The notes under the pieces were generated by a model. The model saw only the letters and a program-made list of their open reading frames with translations. It was not told where the DNA came from and did no database searches. A DNA stretch of 64,000 bases from CAVUDO01 sp963740255 (lineage in GTDB: Bacteria > Actinomycetota > Actinomycetes > Mycobacteriales > Cryptosporangiaceae): contig CAVUDO010000002.1 of NCBI GenBank assembly GCA_963740255.1, positions 868,001-932,000 of the forward strand. Direction: 5' to 3'. Shown one piece after another: positions 47,024 to 55,208 of this stretch. Position 1 is the first letter of the stretch. Every line of letters begins with the position of its first letter. A program made the translations under genes and the position numbers.

Positions 47024-47941
47024 TCATCGTACGGACAGGGCGGCCGACCGCAATGCTTTGTCATAGAAGTGCCGCAGAAGTGCGGCCAAGCGTCCGAACG
47101 CGGGGTGTTCGTCGTACATGAACTCGGTGTGGCCGCACCCCTCCAGGACCACCAGTTCCTTGGGCTCGTGCGCCCGCGCGTAGAGGCGTTCGGACTCCTC
47201 CGGGGCATGCAGCTCGTTGCGGTCGCCGTGCACGAGCAGCAGCGGACGGCCGGCGAGTCGGGCCACCGCGTCCTCGGGACGGAACCGCAGATAGTAGTCG
47301 GCCGACTCCAGACTGACACCGGACTCGGCAAAGCCAGCCGCCTTGGTCAACTCCTGGCCGACGTAGCCGACCGTGGCGGTGTCGAGGTCGAGGCGGACGA
47401 TCGCGAACGGGTCGACGTTGCGGGACCGCCCGGAGACCGCGCGCTCGAGCCGGTCGTGCGCGATGTCGGCCCGCAGCTGCTCCCAGCTCGTGCGGTCGTG
47501 CATGAACCGAATCGAACGCCCGCCGTCACCGACAGCCTGGCAGGTGGCGACCGCCCGCACCCGCTCGTCGTCCGCGGCCTCGGCGATCACCACGCCGCCG
47601 CCGAGAGCCCATCCGAACAGGCCCACCCGGTCGGGGTCGACCTCCGGCTGGCCCTGGACGAAGCTCACTGCGGCCCGGATGTCCTCGACCCAGTCCTGGG
47701 GGGCCACCCGGCCCCGTTCGCCCTCGCTGTAGCCGAAGCCACGGTAGTCGAACGCGAGGACGGCGTAGCCGTGCGGCACGAGGGCGCGGGCGATCCGGGC
47801 GGGGTGGATGTCCTTGAGGCCCTGGTAGCCCGAACATGCGACGACGGTCGGTAACGGCGTGTCCGAAGGGTTTTCGGGGAGATAGAGGTCGCCGTCGAGA
47901 CGCAGACGGTCACTGAAGAAATGGACGGGACGGCATCGCAT
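47024..47941 (-). CDS. Alpha/beta hydrolase with Ser-to-Ala nucleophile change
   Basis: 305 residues, ATG at 47941. The fold is clear: VVACSGYQGLKDIHPARIARALVPHGYAVLAFDYRGFGYSEG, then the elbow VGLFGWALGGG, LLVHGDRNELHAPEESERL and VLEGCGHTEFM with the His. In the GxSxG elbow the Ser is Ala112 (codon GCT, bases 47606-47608), while flanking residues are well kept, so ordinary serine-esterase chemistry is not expected. A dienelactone-hydrolase/acetyl-xylan-esterase-like origin is likely. First gene of the unit that continues into the ABC transporter; 70 bases after the IclR gene, with an AT-rich, repeat-containing promoter region. No signal peptide. Confidence 0.88.
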   Translation of the reverse strand: MRCRPVHFFSDRLRLDGDLYLPENPSDTPLPTVVACSGYQGLKDIHPARIARALVPHGYAVLAFDYRGFGYSEGERGRVAPQDWVEDIRAAVSFVQGQPEVDPDRVGLFGWALGGGVVIAEAADDERVRAVATCQAVGDGGRSIRFMHDRTSWEQLRADIAHDRLERAVSGRSRNVDPFAIVRLDLDTATVGYVGQELTKAAGFAESGVSLESADYYLRFRPEDAVARLAGRPLLLVHGDRNELHAPEESERLYARAHEPKELVVLEGCGHTEFMYDEHPAFGRLAALLRHFYDKALRSAALSVR

Positions 47942-47955
47942 GCCGGAACTCCTGA

Positions 47956-47981
47956 GTTGCAGTTATAACAACAGTGGTTGC
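47956..47981 (-). promoter_or_regulatory. Candidate promoter/IclR operator upstream of the hydrolase-transporter operon
   Basis: In a GC-rich genome this 71-base gap is AT-rich. On the + strand GTTGC occurs at 47956-47960 and 47977-47981, 21 bases (two helical turns) apart, with an inverted CAAC at 47969-47972 between. The 8-base palindrome GTTATAAC (47962-47969) contains, on the minus strand, TATAAC as a candidate -10 element about 20 bases from the hydrolase ATG. An operator for the adjacent IclR regulator overlapping the promoter is inferred. Confidence 0.45.
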
Positions 47982-48011
47982 TACATGATGCTACTACGCA
48001 GGAGTGGCAGG

Positions 48012-48806
48012 TCAAGCGGCGGGGAGCCCCCCCGGCGGCAGGTCCGGTGCCCCCAGAGCCCGGGAGAGTTCCCCGGCGGTGGCGACGACCTGGTCGCTCG
48101 CGGCCGCGAGCCGGTCGCCCAGGCGGAACTTCGGCCCGCTGATGTTCACCGCGGCGACGATCCGTCCGCGGGAATCGCGGATCGGCGCCGCGACGCCCAC
48201 CAGGCCGGGTTCGTTCTCCTCGTCCACGCGGGCGTAGCCGAGCCGCCGGGCCTGCGCGATCCGACCGGCCAGATCCTCGACCCCGGTCGGGGTGTTCGGC
48301 CCGAACCGGGTGAACGCGACGCCCTCGAAGAGGGCCCGCAACCGCTCCTCGGAGTGGTCGACGAGCAACGCGCGCCCGGACGAGGTGCAGTACGCCGGCG
48401 CGGTCCGCCCCACCCAGCCGGCGGCCTGCATCACCAGCGAGGAGCTGTGCGTCTGCACGGTCAACACCTCGCGGCCCTGCAACACCGAGAGGTAGGCCGT
48501 CTCGTCGAATGCGCCGACGAGCCGTTCCAGCAGCGGTGGTGCGGACTCCAGCAGCCGGTGGTCGCCGGCCCGGGCCGCGAGGGCGAAGAGCCGCCAGCTC
48601 AGCCGGTACAGCAGGGTGGTCGGGTCCCGCTCGAGCACGCCGCACGCCACCAGGGTCTTCAGCGTGCGGGAGACCTGGCTCTTCTCCCGTTCGAGCAGCT
48701 CGGCGATGCGCGTCACCCCGAGCCCCCCGGCGTCGACGGCCTCCGACGAACCGAGGACGAACAGGATGCTGACCCCGCGTCGGAGCGTGGTCTCTGGCTG
48801 GTCCAT
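48012..48806 (-). CDS. IclR-family transcriptional regulator
   Basis: 264 residues, ATG at 48806; an in-frame GTG lies 12 bases upstream. The N-terminal winged helix-turn-helix is LRRGVSILFVLGSS and VTRIAELLEREKSQVSRTLKTLVACGVLERD. The C-terminal effector domain has the IclR signature GRTAPAYCTSSGRALL, GYARVDEENEPGLVGVAAPIRDSRGRIVAAVNISGP, with the usual Cys and acidic residues that bind small organic acids or related inducers. It reads in the same direction as the hydrolase-transporter genes and is the obvious candidate regulator of this cluster. Confidence 0.93.
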   Translation of the reverse strand: MDQPETTLRRGVSILFVLGSSEAVDAGGLGVTRIAELLEREKSQVSRTLKTLVACGVLERDPTTLLYRLSWRLFALAARAGDHRLLESAPPLLERLVGAFDETAYLSVLQGREVLTVQTHSSSLVMQAAGWVGRTAPAYCTSSGRALLVDHSEERLRALFEGVAFTRFGPNTPTGVEDLAGRIAQARRLGYARVDEENEPGLVGVAAPIRDSRGRIVAAVNISGPKFRLGDRLAAASDQVVATAGELSRALGAPDLPPGGLPAA

Positions 48807-48996
48807 GTTTTCGATCACCCCGGGCAGATCGTCTCTGACGGCTCGCGGAACGTGCAATCGAGGGTTGCCGCCGGCCGAACGCCGCCCGGCTCGGACGACC
48901 CGAGTGGGGGAGCGCCGGTGCTGGCGGCCCGGCGAGGGAGGCCCGGACAGCGGTACGTCGGCGGCAGGAGCCTCCGAACCGCCGGGTGCGTGCGGC

Positions 48997-50265
48997 TCAG
49001 CCGCGCAGGCGGCCGGCCCATCGGCGCGCCAGCGCGGAACCCGGCGGGCCGCCCCGGCCAGGCCCGTCCACCTGTTCGGCCCGGAGCTGCTCGCGCAGGT
49101 CGGCCGGCAGCCGGTCCACCACGGCCGCGTCGTCGGCCACCGCGAACGGCCGCTGGCCCGGAAAGGCCGCGATCGCCGAGCTGTACACGTCCAGCACCCG
49201 GCCGGCGACCACCGGCCAGTCGAACACCTCCACCGCCTGTCGGGCGTGCGCCGCGAGCACCGCGCGGCGATCCGGGTCGTCCAGCAGGTGTCCGACGCAG
49301 TCCGCCAGGGCGGCGGCGTCGGCGGACGGGAAGAGCACGCCGGCCCTGCCGTCGTCGAGCACCCGCCGGAACGCGTCCAGGTCACTGGCGACGATCGCGG
49401 CGCCTGCCGCCATCGCCTCGGTGAGGACCATCCCGAACGACTCCCCGCCCAGGTTCGGGGCGACGTACACGTCGACGCTGCGCAGCATCCGGGCCTTGTC
49501 GGGCTCGGACACCGTGCCGAGCAGGGTCACCCGGGGTCGCACCGCGGCGGGCAGACCGGTCAGGAGCGCGGACTGGTCGCCCGGCCCGGCCACGAGCAGG
49601 CGCAGTCCGGGCCGCTGGGCCGCCAGCGTGGCGAACGCCCGGCCCAGCACGGGGAAGCCCTTGCGGGGCTCGGTGAACCGTCCCAGGAACCCGACCGCAC
49701 CGCCCTCGCCCGGCCAGCCGGGCAACGGCTCGGCGCCGGCGAACCTGGCCACCGCGACGCCGTTGGGGATCTCCACCGCCCCACCGGCAAGGTGCTCGAC
49801 CTGCACCCGCCGGGCCAGCGCCGACACCGCGATCCGCCCGGTGACCGTCTCCAGCACCGGCTGCAGTGCCGCGTGCGCGGCGGCCAGCGCCCGGGACCGC
49901 CGGGTGGCGGTGTGGAAGGTCGCCACGATCGGACCCCGGGCCACCAGGCAGGCCAGCAGCGACAGGCTCGGCGCGGCCGGCTCGTGCACGTGCAGGACGT
50001 CGAAGTGCCCGTCGCGCAGCCAGCGCCGGGTGCGGGCCAACGAACGCGGACCGAACGAGAGCCTGGCCACCGACCCGTTGTAGCGGACCGGCACCGCGCG
50101 GCCGGCCGGCACCACGTAGGCGGGCAGCGTCCCCCCGCCCTCGGCCGGCGCCAGCACCGACACCTCGTGGCCCAGCACGATCAGCGCCTCGGCCAGGTCG
50201 CGGACGTGCGCCTGGACCCCTCCCGGCACGTCGAAGGAGTACGGGCAGACGATCCCGATCCGCAC
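48997..50265 (-). CDS. pimA: Phosphatidyl-myo-inositol mannosyltransferase PimA
   Basis: 422 residues, GTG at 50265, 11 bases after the patA stop. GT4 family GT-B enzyme that adds the first mannose of PIMs at the inner membrane face. The N-terminal IGIVCPYSFDVPGGVQAHVRDLAEALIVLGHEVSVLAP is typical of PimA; GDP-mannose site landmarks are FLGRFTEPRKGFPVLG and the EX7E segment GGESFGMVLTEAMAAGAAIVASD. The C-terminus carries about 45 extra residues. It forms one transcript with pgsA and patA. Downstream IclR has its own 190-base gap. Confidence 0.94.
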   Translation of the reverse strand: MRIGIVCPYSFDVPGGVQAHVRDLAEALIVLGHEVSVLAPAEGGGTLPAYVVPAGRAVPVRYNGSVARLSFGPRSLARTRRWLRDGHFDVLHVHEPAAPSLSLLACLVARGPIVATFHTATRRSRALAAAHAALQPVLETVTGRIAVSALARRVQVEHLAGGAVEIPNGVAVARFAGAEPLPGWPGEGGAVGFLGRFTEPRKGFPVLGRAFATLAAQRPGLRLLVAGPGDQSALLTGLPAAVRPRVTLLGTVSEPDKARMLRSVDVYVAPNLGGESFGMVLTEAMAAGAAIVASDLDAFRRVLDDGRAGVLFPSADAAALADCVGHLLDDPDRRAVLAAHARQAVEVFDWPVVAGRVLDVYSSAIAAFPGQRPFAVADDAAVVDRLPADLREQLRAEQVDGPGRGGPPGSALARRWAGRLRG

Positions 50266-50276
50266 GGCGGCGCCCG

Positions 50277-51206
50277 TCAGCCGTCCGCCGCGCCTGCGGC
50301 GACCCGGGCCTGCGCACCCGGCGCGAGGTCGTCCAGCCAGAGCCGTTGCAGCATGTGCCAGTCCTCGGGGTGCGCGGCGATCCCCCGGGCCAGTTCGTCC
50401 GCGACCGTCTGGGTAAGGGTGGCGACCCGCACGGAGAGGTCTCCCTCCGTCGGCACCGGCAGCGGTCCGTAGAGCCGGGCGTGGGTCGCCTCGGCCGTGT
50501 TCCACATCCCGAACGCGAACAGGGGGGCGCCCGTACGCAGGGCCAGCAACGCGGGCCCCGGCGGCATCCGGGTCCGCGCGCCGAAGAAGTCGACCGGGAC
50601 GCCGCGCGCGGAGAGGTCGCGGTCGGCCAACAGCGGCACCAGCCGGCCCTCGCCGAGCCGGTCGGCGAGCACGTCGAGCACCGGACGGTCGCCCCCGGTC
50701 AGCGGCAGGATCTCCATGCCCAGCGACGTGCGGTAGGCCAGGAACCGCTCGTAGAGGTCCTCGGGCTCGAGCCGCTCGGCGACGGTGGTCAGCGGCATGC
50801 CGGTCACGCACGCCCAGGCGCCGGCCAGGTCCCAGTTGCCGGCGTGCGGCAGCGCCACGACCACACCGCGGCCAGCGGCCACCGCGTCCCGCAGCGTCGC
50901 CTCGTTCTCGATCACGAACCGCCGCCCGAGTTCCTCCCGGCTCCACGCCGGCAGCCGGAACGCCTCCATCCAGTACCGCGCGTACGACCGCATCCCGGCC
51001 CGCACCAGATCCTGGAGGTCGTCCTCGGGCAGCTCCGGCCCCACCACGCGGCGCAGGTTGGCCGCGAGCCGCCGCACACCCGGCCCGCCCCGGCGGTACG
51101 CCGCGTCCGCCGCGAGCGCGAAGCCGGGCCCGGCCACCCCTGCGGGCAGGGTGCGCACCAACCGCCACGCAGCGCGGTACGCGAGCGACGCCGCGCGTGC
51201 CTTCAC
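50277..51206 (-). CDS. patA: Phosphatidylinositol mannoside acyltransferase
   Basis: 309 residues, GTG at 51206 overlapping pgsA as GTGA. LpxL/HtrB-type acyltransferase with the HX4D catalytic motif HAGNWD (VVVALPHAGNWDLAGAWA), then LADRDLSARGVPVDFFGARTRMPPGPALLAL, matching actinobacterial PatA. It acylates the mannose of PIM1/PIM2. Located between pgsA and pimA, as in mycobacteria. A C-terminal WLDDLAPGA segment and length are normal. Confidence 0.93.
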   Translation of the reverse strand: MKARAASLAYRAAWRLVRTLPAGVAGPGFALAADAAYRRGGPGVRRLAANLRRVVGPELPEDDLQDLVRAGMRSYARYWMEAFRLPAWSREELGRRFVIENEATLRDAVAAGRGVVVALPHAGNWDLAGAWACVTGMPLTTVAERLEPEDLYERFLAYRTSLGMEILPLTGGDRPVLDVLADRLGEGRLVPLLADRDLSARGVPVDFFGARTRMPPGPALLALRTGAPLFAFGMWNTAEATHARLYGPLPVPTEGDLSVRVATLTQTVADELARGIAAHPEDWHMLQRLWLDDLAPGAQARVAAGAADG

Positions 51207-51835
51207 GAGCGCGCCCCGTCCGGCGCGGCGTCGTGTTCAGCCCGGGTCTGCCGGTGGACCGCGTGGATCCGCTGCGCCGCCGTCACGACCGCCAGCACCG
51301 TCAGCAGACCCAGGCCGACCTCGAGCGCGTACGGCACGCCGAACACGTCGAGCAGCGCCGCCGCCCCCGCCACGATCAGCCGTTCGGTCCGCTCGGCGAT
51401 GCCGACGTCCGCGTCCAGCCCCAGGCCCTGGGCGCGGGCCTTGGTGTAGGAGACCAAGGCCCCGCCGACCAGGCAGCACAGTGCCCCCGCCGCGGCCACC
51501 GGCCGCCCGGCGCCGGCCAGCCAGTACGCGAGCGCGGCGAAGATCGCGCCGTCGGCGATCCGGTCCATCGTCGAGTCGAGGAAGGCGCCCCACCGGCTGA
51601 CCCGGCCACGGGCCCGCGCCATCGCGCCGTCGAGCATGTCGGTCAGCACCGCGACGCCCACCACGATCGTCCCGAGCAGCAGCTGTCCCCGGGCGACGAA
51701 GGCCACCGACGCGGCAACCACCCCGACGGTACCGACGACCGTGACCAGGTCGGGGCTCAGTCCGGCCCGGACCAGCGCGGCGCCGACCGGGTCGAGCACC
51801 CGCGAGAGGCGGGCGCGCGCGAGGACGTTGAGCAT
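51203..51835 (-). CDS. pgsA: Phosphatidylinositol phosphate synthase (CDP-alcohol phosphatidyltransferase)
   Basis: 210 residues, ATG at 51835, CGGAAG upstream. The family motif DxxDGxxARx8Gx3Dx3D is complete (DMLDGAMAR through STMD), forming the two-metal site for transfer to inositol phosphate. About six membrane helices. In actinobacteria with the pgsA-patA-pimA order this enzyme makes phosphatidylinositol phosphate, the PIM precursor, rather than phosphatidylglycerol phosphate. First gene of the operon; a 271-base divergent gap separates it from the EF-G-like gene. Confidence 0.94.
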   Translation of the reverse strand: MLNVLARARLSRVLDPVGAALVRAGLSPDLVTVVGTVGVVAASVAFVARGQLLLGTIVVGVAVLTDMLDGAMARARGRVSRWGAFLDSTMDRIADGAIFAALAYWLAGAGRPVAAAGALCCLVGGALVSYTKARAQGLGLDADVGIAERTERLIVAGAAALLDVFGVPYALEVGLGLLTVLAVVTAAQRIHAVHRQTRAEHDAAPDGARS

Positions 51836-52106
51836 CGGCTTCCGTTCGTCGGCGGCAGATCGTCGCGGCCTGTGGGAGGACCGGTCCGGACGCCGTTCAC
51901 GATAGCCGCCTCCCCCGAGCCCGCCGCCGTCCCGAGCCGACGGCACACCGGGCACCTCCCGGACGTTGCTTCGCTGGAATGGCGCGGTCGTTTCGCCGGT
52001 GTGGCCTTGTCCCCGGGCGCCGCTGGGTGTGGGATCGGCGCACGGGTCCAACGGCGGACGTGAGCGCCGTGGCGGGACGGGCGGGCGAGCACAGGAGGCT
52101 TGAGCC

Positions 52107-54263
52107 ATGGCGCAGAAGGCACAGGACAAGGGGGTCGCCGGCGCCGGGCCGGTTGCCGAAGACCCCCGTTCGGTACGCAACGTGGTGCTGGTCGGGCACT
52201 CCGGTGCCGGCAAGACCACCCTGATCGAGGCCCTGCTCGCGGCCACCGGGACGGTCTCCCGGGCCGGCACGGTGCTCGACGGCACCACGGTGTGCGACCA
52301 CGACCCGGCCGCGGTCAAACAGCAACGGTCCGTGAGCCTCGCGCTGGCCCCGCTCGTCCACCGGGGCGTCAAGGTCAACCTGCTCGACACCCCCGGCTAC
52401 GCCGACTTCACCGGCGAGCTGCGGGCCGGCCTGCGGGCCGCCGACGCCGCCCTGTTCGTGGTCTCGGCCGTGGACGGTGTCGACGCCAGCACGGTCGCGC
52501 TCTGGGAGGAGTGCGCGCAGGTGGAAATGCCCCGCGCGGTGGTGATCACCCGGCTCGACCACCCCCGCGCGGACTTCGACGAGGCGGTCGCGATCTGCCA
52601 GCGGGTCTTCGGCGAGAACGTGCTCCCGCTCTACCTGCCCATCCACGACGGCGACGGCGAGGAGGCGACGGTCGTCGGCCAGATCGGCCTGCTCTCGCAG
52701 CGGATCTACGACTACTCCGGCGCCGCCACCCCCACGGTGCGCGCCCCGGACTCCGAGCACGTGGCGCTGATCGAGAACGCCCGCGGCGACCTGATCGAGG
52801 GGATCATCGCCGAGAGCGAGGACGAGACCCTGATGGAGCGCTACCTCGGGGGCGAGGAACTCGACTACGACACGCTGATCGCCGACCTGGAGACCGCCGT
52901 GGCCCGCGGCACGTTCTACCCGGTGCTCGGGGCCTCGGCGCTGACCGGTGTGGGCACCGGCGAACTGCTGGAGGTGCTCACCGGCGGGTTCCCCTCCCCC
53001 GCCGAGCACGAGCTGCCGCTGGTCACCGGCATCGGCGGCGAGCCGAAGGACCCGTTCCCGGTCGACCCGGCCGGCCCCCTGATCGCCGAGGTGGTCAAGA
53101 CCACGATCGACTCCTACGTCGGCCGGGTGTCCCTGGTGCGGGTGTTCTCCGGGACGCTGCGCGCCGAGCAGGTCGTGCACGTGTCCGGCCACGGCCTGGC
53201 CGAGCGCGGACACGCCGACCACGACGTCGACGAGCGCGCCGCCCACCTCTACTCCCCGCTCGGCGCGACGCTGCGGGAGGTGCCGTACTGCGTCGCCGGC
53301 GACCTCTGCGCGCTGACCAAGATCGGCTCGGCCGAGACCGGCGACACCATCTCGGCCAAAGACAACCCGTTGCTGGTCGCCCCGTGGGAGATGCCCGAAC
53401 CGCTGCTGCCGATCGCAGTGGTCGCCAAGACCCGCAGCGACGAGGACGCGATGGCCAAGAACCTCTCCCGGCTGGTCGCCGGCGACCCCACCCTGCGGAT
53501 GGAACGCAACCCCGAGACCCGCCAGCTCGTGCTGTGGTGCATGGGCGAGGCACACGCCGACGTCGTGCTCGACCGGCTGCGGGCCGGCGGGGTGGAGCTG
53601 GACACCGAGCCGGTGCGGGTGGCGCTGCGGGAGACGTTCGCGGCGCCGGCCAAGGGGCACGGCAGGCACGTGAAGCAGTCCGGCGGGCATGGCCAGTACG
53701 CGGTGGCCGACATCGAGGTGGAACCGCTGCCGACCGGCGCCGGCTTCGAGTTCGTCGACAGGGTGGTCGGGGGCGCGGTGCCCAACAACTACATCCCGTC
53801 GGTGGAGAAGGGCGTCCGGCAGCAGATGGAGCGCGGCCTGGCCGCCGGCTTCCCGGTGGTGGACCTGCGGGTGACGCTGGTGGACGGCAAGGCGCACAGC
53901 GTCGACTCCTCCGACGCGGCGTTCCAGACCGCCGGGGCGCTGGCGCTGCGGGAGGCGGCCGCCGCCGCCCAGATCAACCTGCTCGAACCGGTGGACGAGG
54001 TCGTCATCCGGGTGCCGGACGGTTTCGTCGGGCCGGTGATGAGCGACCTGTCCGGCCGCCGCGGACGGGTGCTCGGCACCGAGCCCGACGAGCACGAGCG
54101 GACGCTGGTGCGGGCCGAGGTGCCGGCCACCGAACTGGTCCGTTACGCCACCGACCTGCGGTCGCTCACGTCGGGCACGGCGTCGTTCCGCCGGGCTTTC
54201 GTGCGACACGACGCGTTGCCGCCGCACCTGACCGACCAGGTGCGGGCCGACCACCGCAACTGA
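52107..54263 (+). CDS. Elongation factor G-like GTPase (EF-G2 type)
   Basis: 718 residues, ATG at 52107 with AGGAGG seven bases upstream. G-domain: P-loop GHSGAGKTT and G3 DTPGYADF are normal; the G2 region is QQRSVSLALAP in place of RGITI and G4 is TRLD in place of NKxD, as in the FusA2/EF-G2 paralogues that are distinct from the main EF-G. Domains II-V follow, with GHGRHVKQSGGHGQYAVADIEVEP (domain IV) and a domain V-like end. Paralogues of this type bind GTP but are not thought to replace EF-G in translocation. It sits in the middle of the thrS-HIT-pgsA synteny block, on the opposite strand. Confidence 0.9.
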   Translation: MAQKAQDKGVAGAGPVAEDPRSVRNVVLVGHSGAGKTTLIEALLAATGTVSRAGTVLDGTTVCDHDPAAVKQQRSVSLALAPLVHRGVKVNLLDTPGYADFTGELRAGLRAADAALFVVSAVDGVDASTVALWEECAQVEMPRAVVITRLDHPRADFDEAVAICQRVFGENVLPLYLPIHDGDGEEATVVGQIGLLSQRIYDYSGAATPTVRAPDSEHVALIENARGDLIEGIIAESEDETLMERYLGGEELDYDTLIADLETAVARGTFYPVLGASALTGVGTGELLEVLTGGFPSPAEHELPLVTGIGGEPKDPFPVDPAGPLIAEVVKTTIDSYVGRVSLVRVFSGTLRAEQVVHVSGHGLAERGHADHDVDERAAHLYSPLGATLREVPYCVAGDLCALTKIGSAETGDTISAKDNPLLVAPWEMPEPLLPIAVVAKTRSDEDAMAKNLSRLVAGDPTLRMERNPETRQLVLWCMGEAHADVVLDRLRAGGVELDTEPVRVALRETFAAPAKGHGRHVKQSGGHGQYAVADIEVEPLPTGAGFEFVDRVVGGAVPNNYIPSVEKGVRQQMERGLAAGFPVVDLRVTLVDGKAHSVDSSDAAFQTAGALALREAAAAAQINLLEPVDEVVIRVPDGFVGPVMSDLSGRRGRVLGTEPDEHERTLVRAEVPATELVRYATDLRSLTSGTASFRRAFVRHDALPPHLTDQVRADHRN

Positions 54264-54276
54264 CCCGACCTGCGGA

Positions 54277-54311
54277 GCCCGCCGCCCACGCCGCGGGCGG
54301 CGGCGGCGGGC
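54277..54311. terminator. GC-rich hairpin between convergent EF-G-like and HIT genes
   Basis: Bases 54277-54286 (GCCCGCCGCC) can pair with 54302-54311 (GGCGGCGGGC), a 10-bp stem around 15 bases; a smaller alternative is possible inside. It lies between two convergent stops (54263 and 54339) and may terminate both. Confidence 0.5.
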
Positions 54312-54338
54312 AACGCGCCGCGCCGCCGGGGGCGGGGC

Positions 54339-54923
54339 TTAGAGTTCGGCCGCGGCCTCGACCCAGGCCCCGGCGAGCATCGTCCGGGTGTCCCCGAGCA
54401 GCTGCGGCAGCACCCGGGTCTGGCCGACGACCGGCATGAAGTTGGTGTCGCCGCCCCAGCGCGGCACCAGGTGCTGGTGCAGGTGGCCGGCGATGCCGGC
54501 ACCGGCCACCGCGCCCAGGTTCATCCCGATGTTGAAGCCCTGCGCGCCGCTGACCCTCCGCACCGACCGCATCGCCAGCTGGGTGAACGCGGAGATCTCC
54601 GCGAGCTCGTCCGTCAACAGGTCGGTGAAGTCGGCGACGTGCCGGTAGGGCACCACCATCAGGTGCCCGGAGTTGTAGGGGTAGAGGTTGAGCAGCGCGT
54701 AGACGCGACGGCCGCGGGCCACCACCAGCCCGGCCTCGTCCGTCATGGCCGGCACCAGGCAGAACGGGCACCCGGCCTCCCCGGCCGGCTTGCCCTCGCC
54801 CTTGATGTAGGCCATCCGGTGCGGTGTCCACAGCCGGCGGAACGAGTCGGCGACCCCCGCGCCGTCCTGGGTCTGGTACTCCGGGGTCTGGTACTCCGGG
54901 GTCTCGTACTCCGGCCCGGTCAT
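54339..54923 (-). CDS. HIT domain protein (Ap4A phosphorylase-like)
   Basis: 194 residues, ATG at 54923 with AGGAT upstream. HIT-family nucleotide-binding fold: [20 protein letters not shown] (Cys pair), [28 protein letters not shown], and the histidine triad [20 protein letters not shown]. The mycobacterial neighbour of pgsA (Rv2613c type) is reported as an Ap4A phosphorylase, so cleavage of dinucleoside polyphosphates is likely. The first 18 residues carry three PEYQT-like repeats that are not part of the fold. It is the conserved gene between thrS and pgsA, although other genes are inserted on both sides here. Confidence 0.92.
   Translation of the reverse strand: MTGPEYETPEYQTPEYQTQDGAGVADSFRRLWTPHRMAYIKGEGKPAGEAGCPFCLVPAMTDEAGLVVARGRRVYALLNLYPYNSGHLMVVPYRHVADFTDLLTDELAEISAFTQLAMRSVRRVSGAQGFNIGMNLGAVAGAGIAGHLHQHLVPRWGGDTNFMPVVGQTRVLPQLLGDTRTMLAGAWVEAAAEL
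54871..54915. repeat. 15-bp tandem repeat, three units, at the HIT gene 5' end
   Basis: Units at 54871-54885 and 54886-54900 are identical; 54901-54915 differs at two positions. On the minus strand they encode the N-terminal [10 protein letters not shown] repeats of the HIT protein. Confidence 0.85.
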
Positions 54924-55208
54924 GGCGCGATCCTACGGCCGGGGTGCCCGGGCCGGTCGACGGTCGCGGGTCCGGTGCCGGACGGCGGGTTGCCCCTCCG
55001 GCAAACCGAGCCGATTGCCCGTAACTCCGTGCAGATTTCGCAATACCTATACGAACCAACACGATTGCATTACCGTCGTTACACGCGTTCAGCGTGCCCC
55101 AAAGGACGAATTCCTCGGCACCGCGAGGGGTTCGTTCCCCCGTTCCACCCACCACCACGAGGCGCCGCTCACCACCGGGAGCGGGCCCGCGATGAACGGG
55201 AGAGTCCG

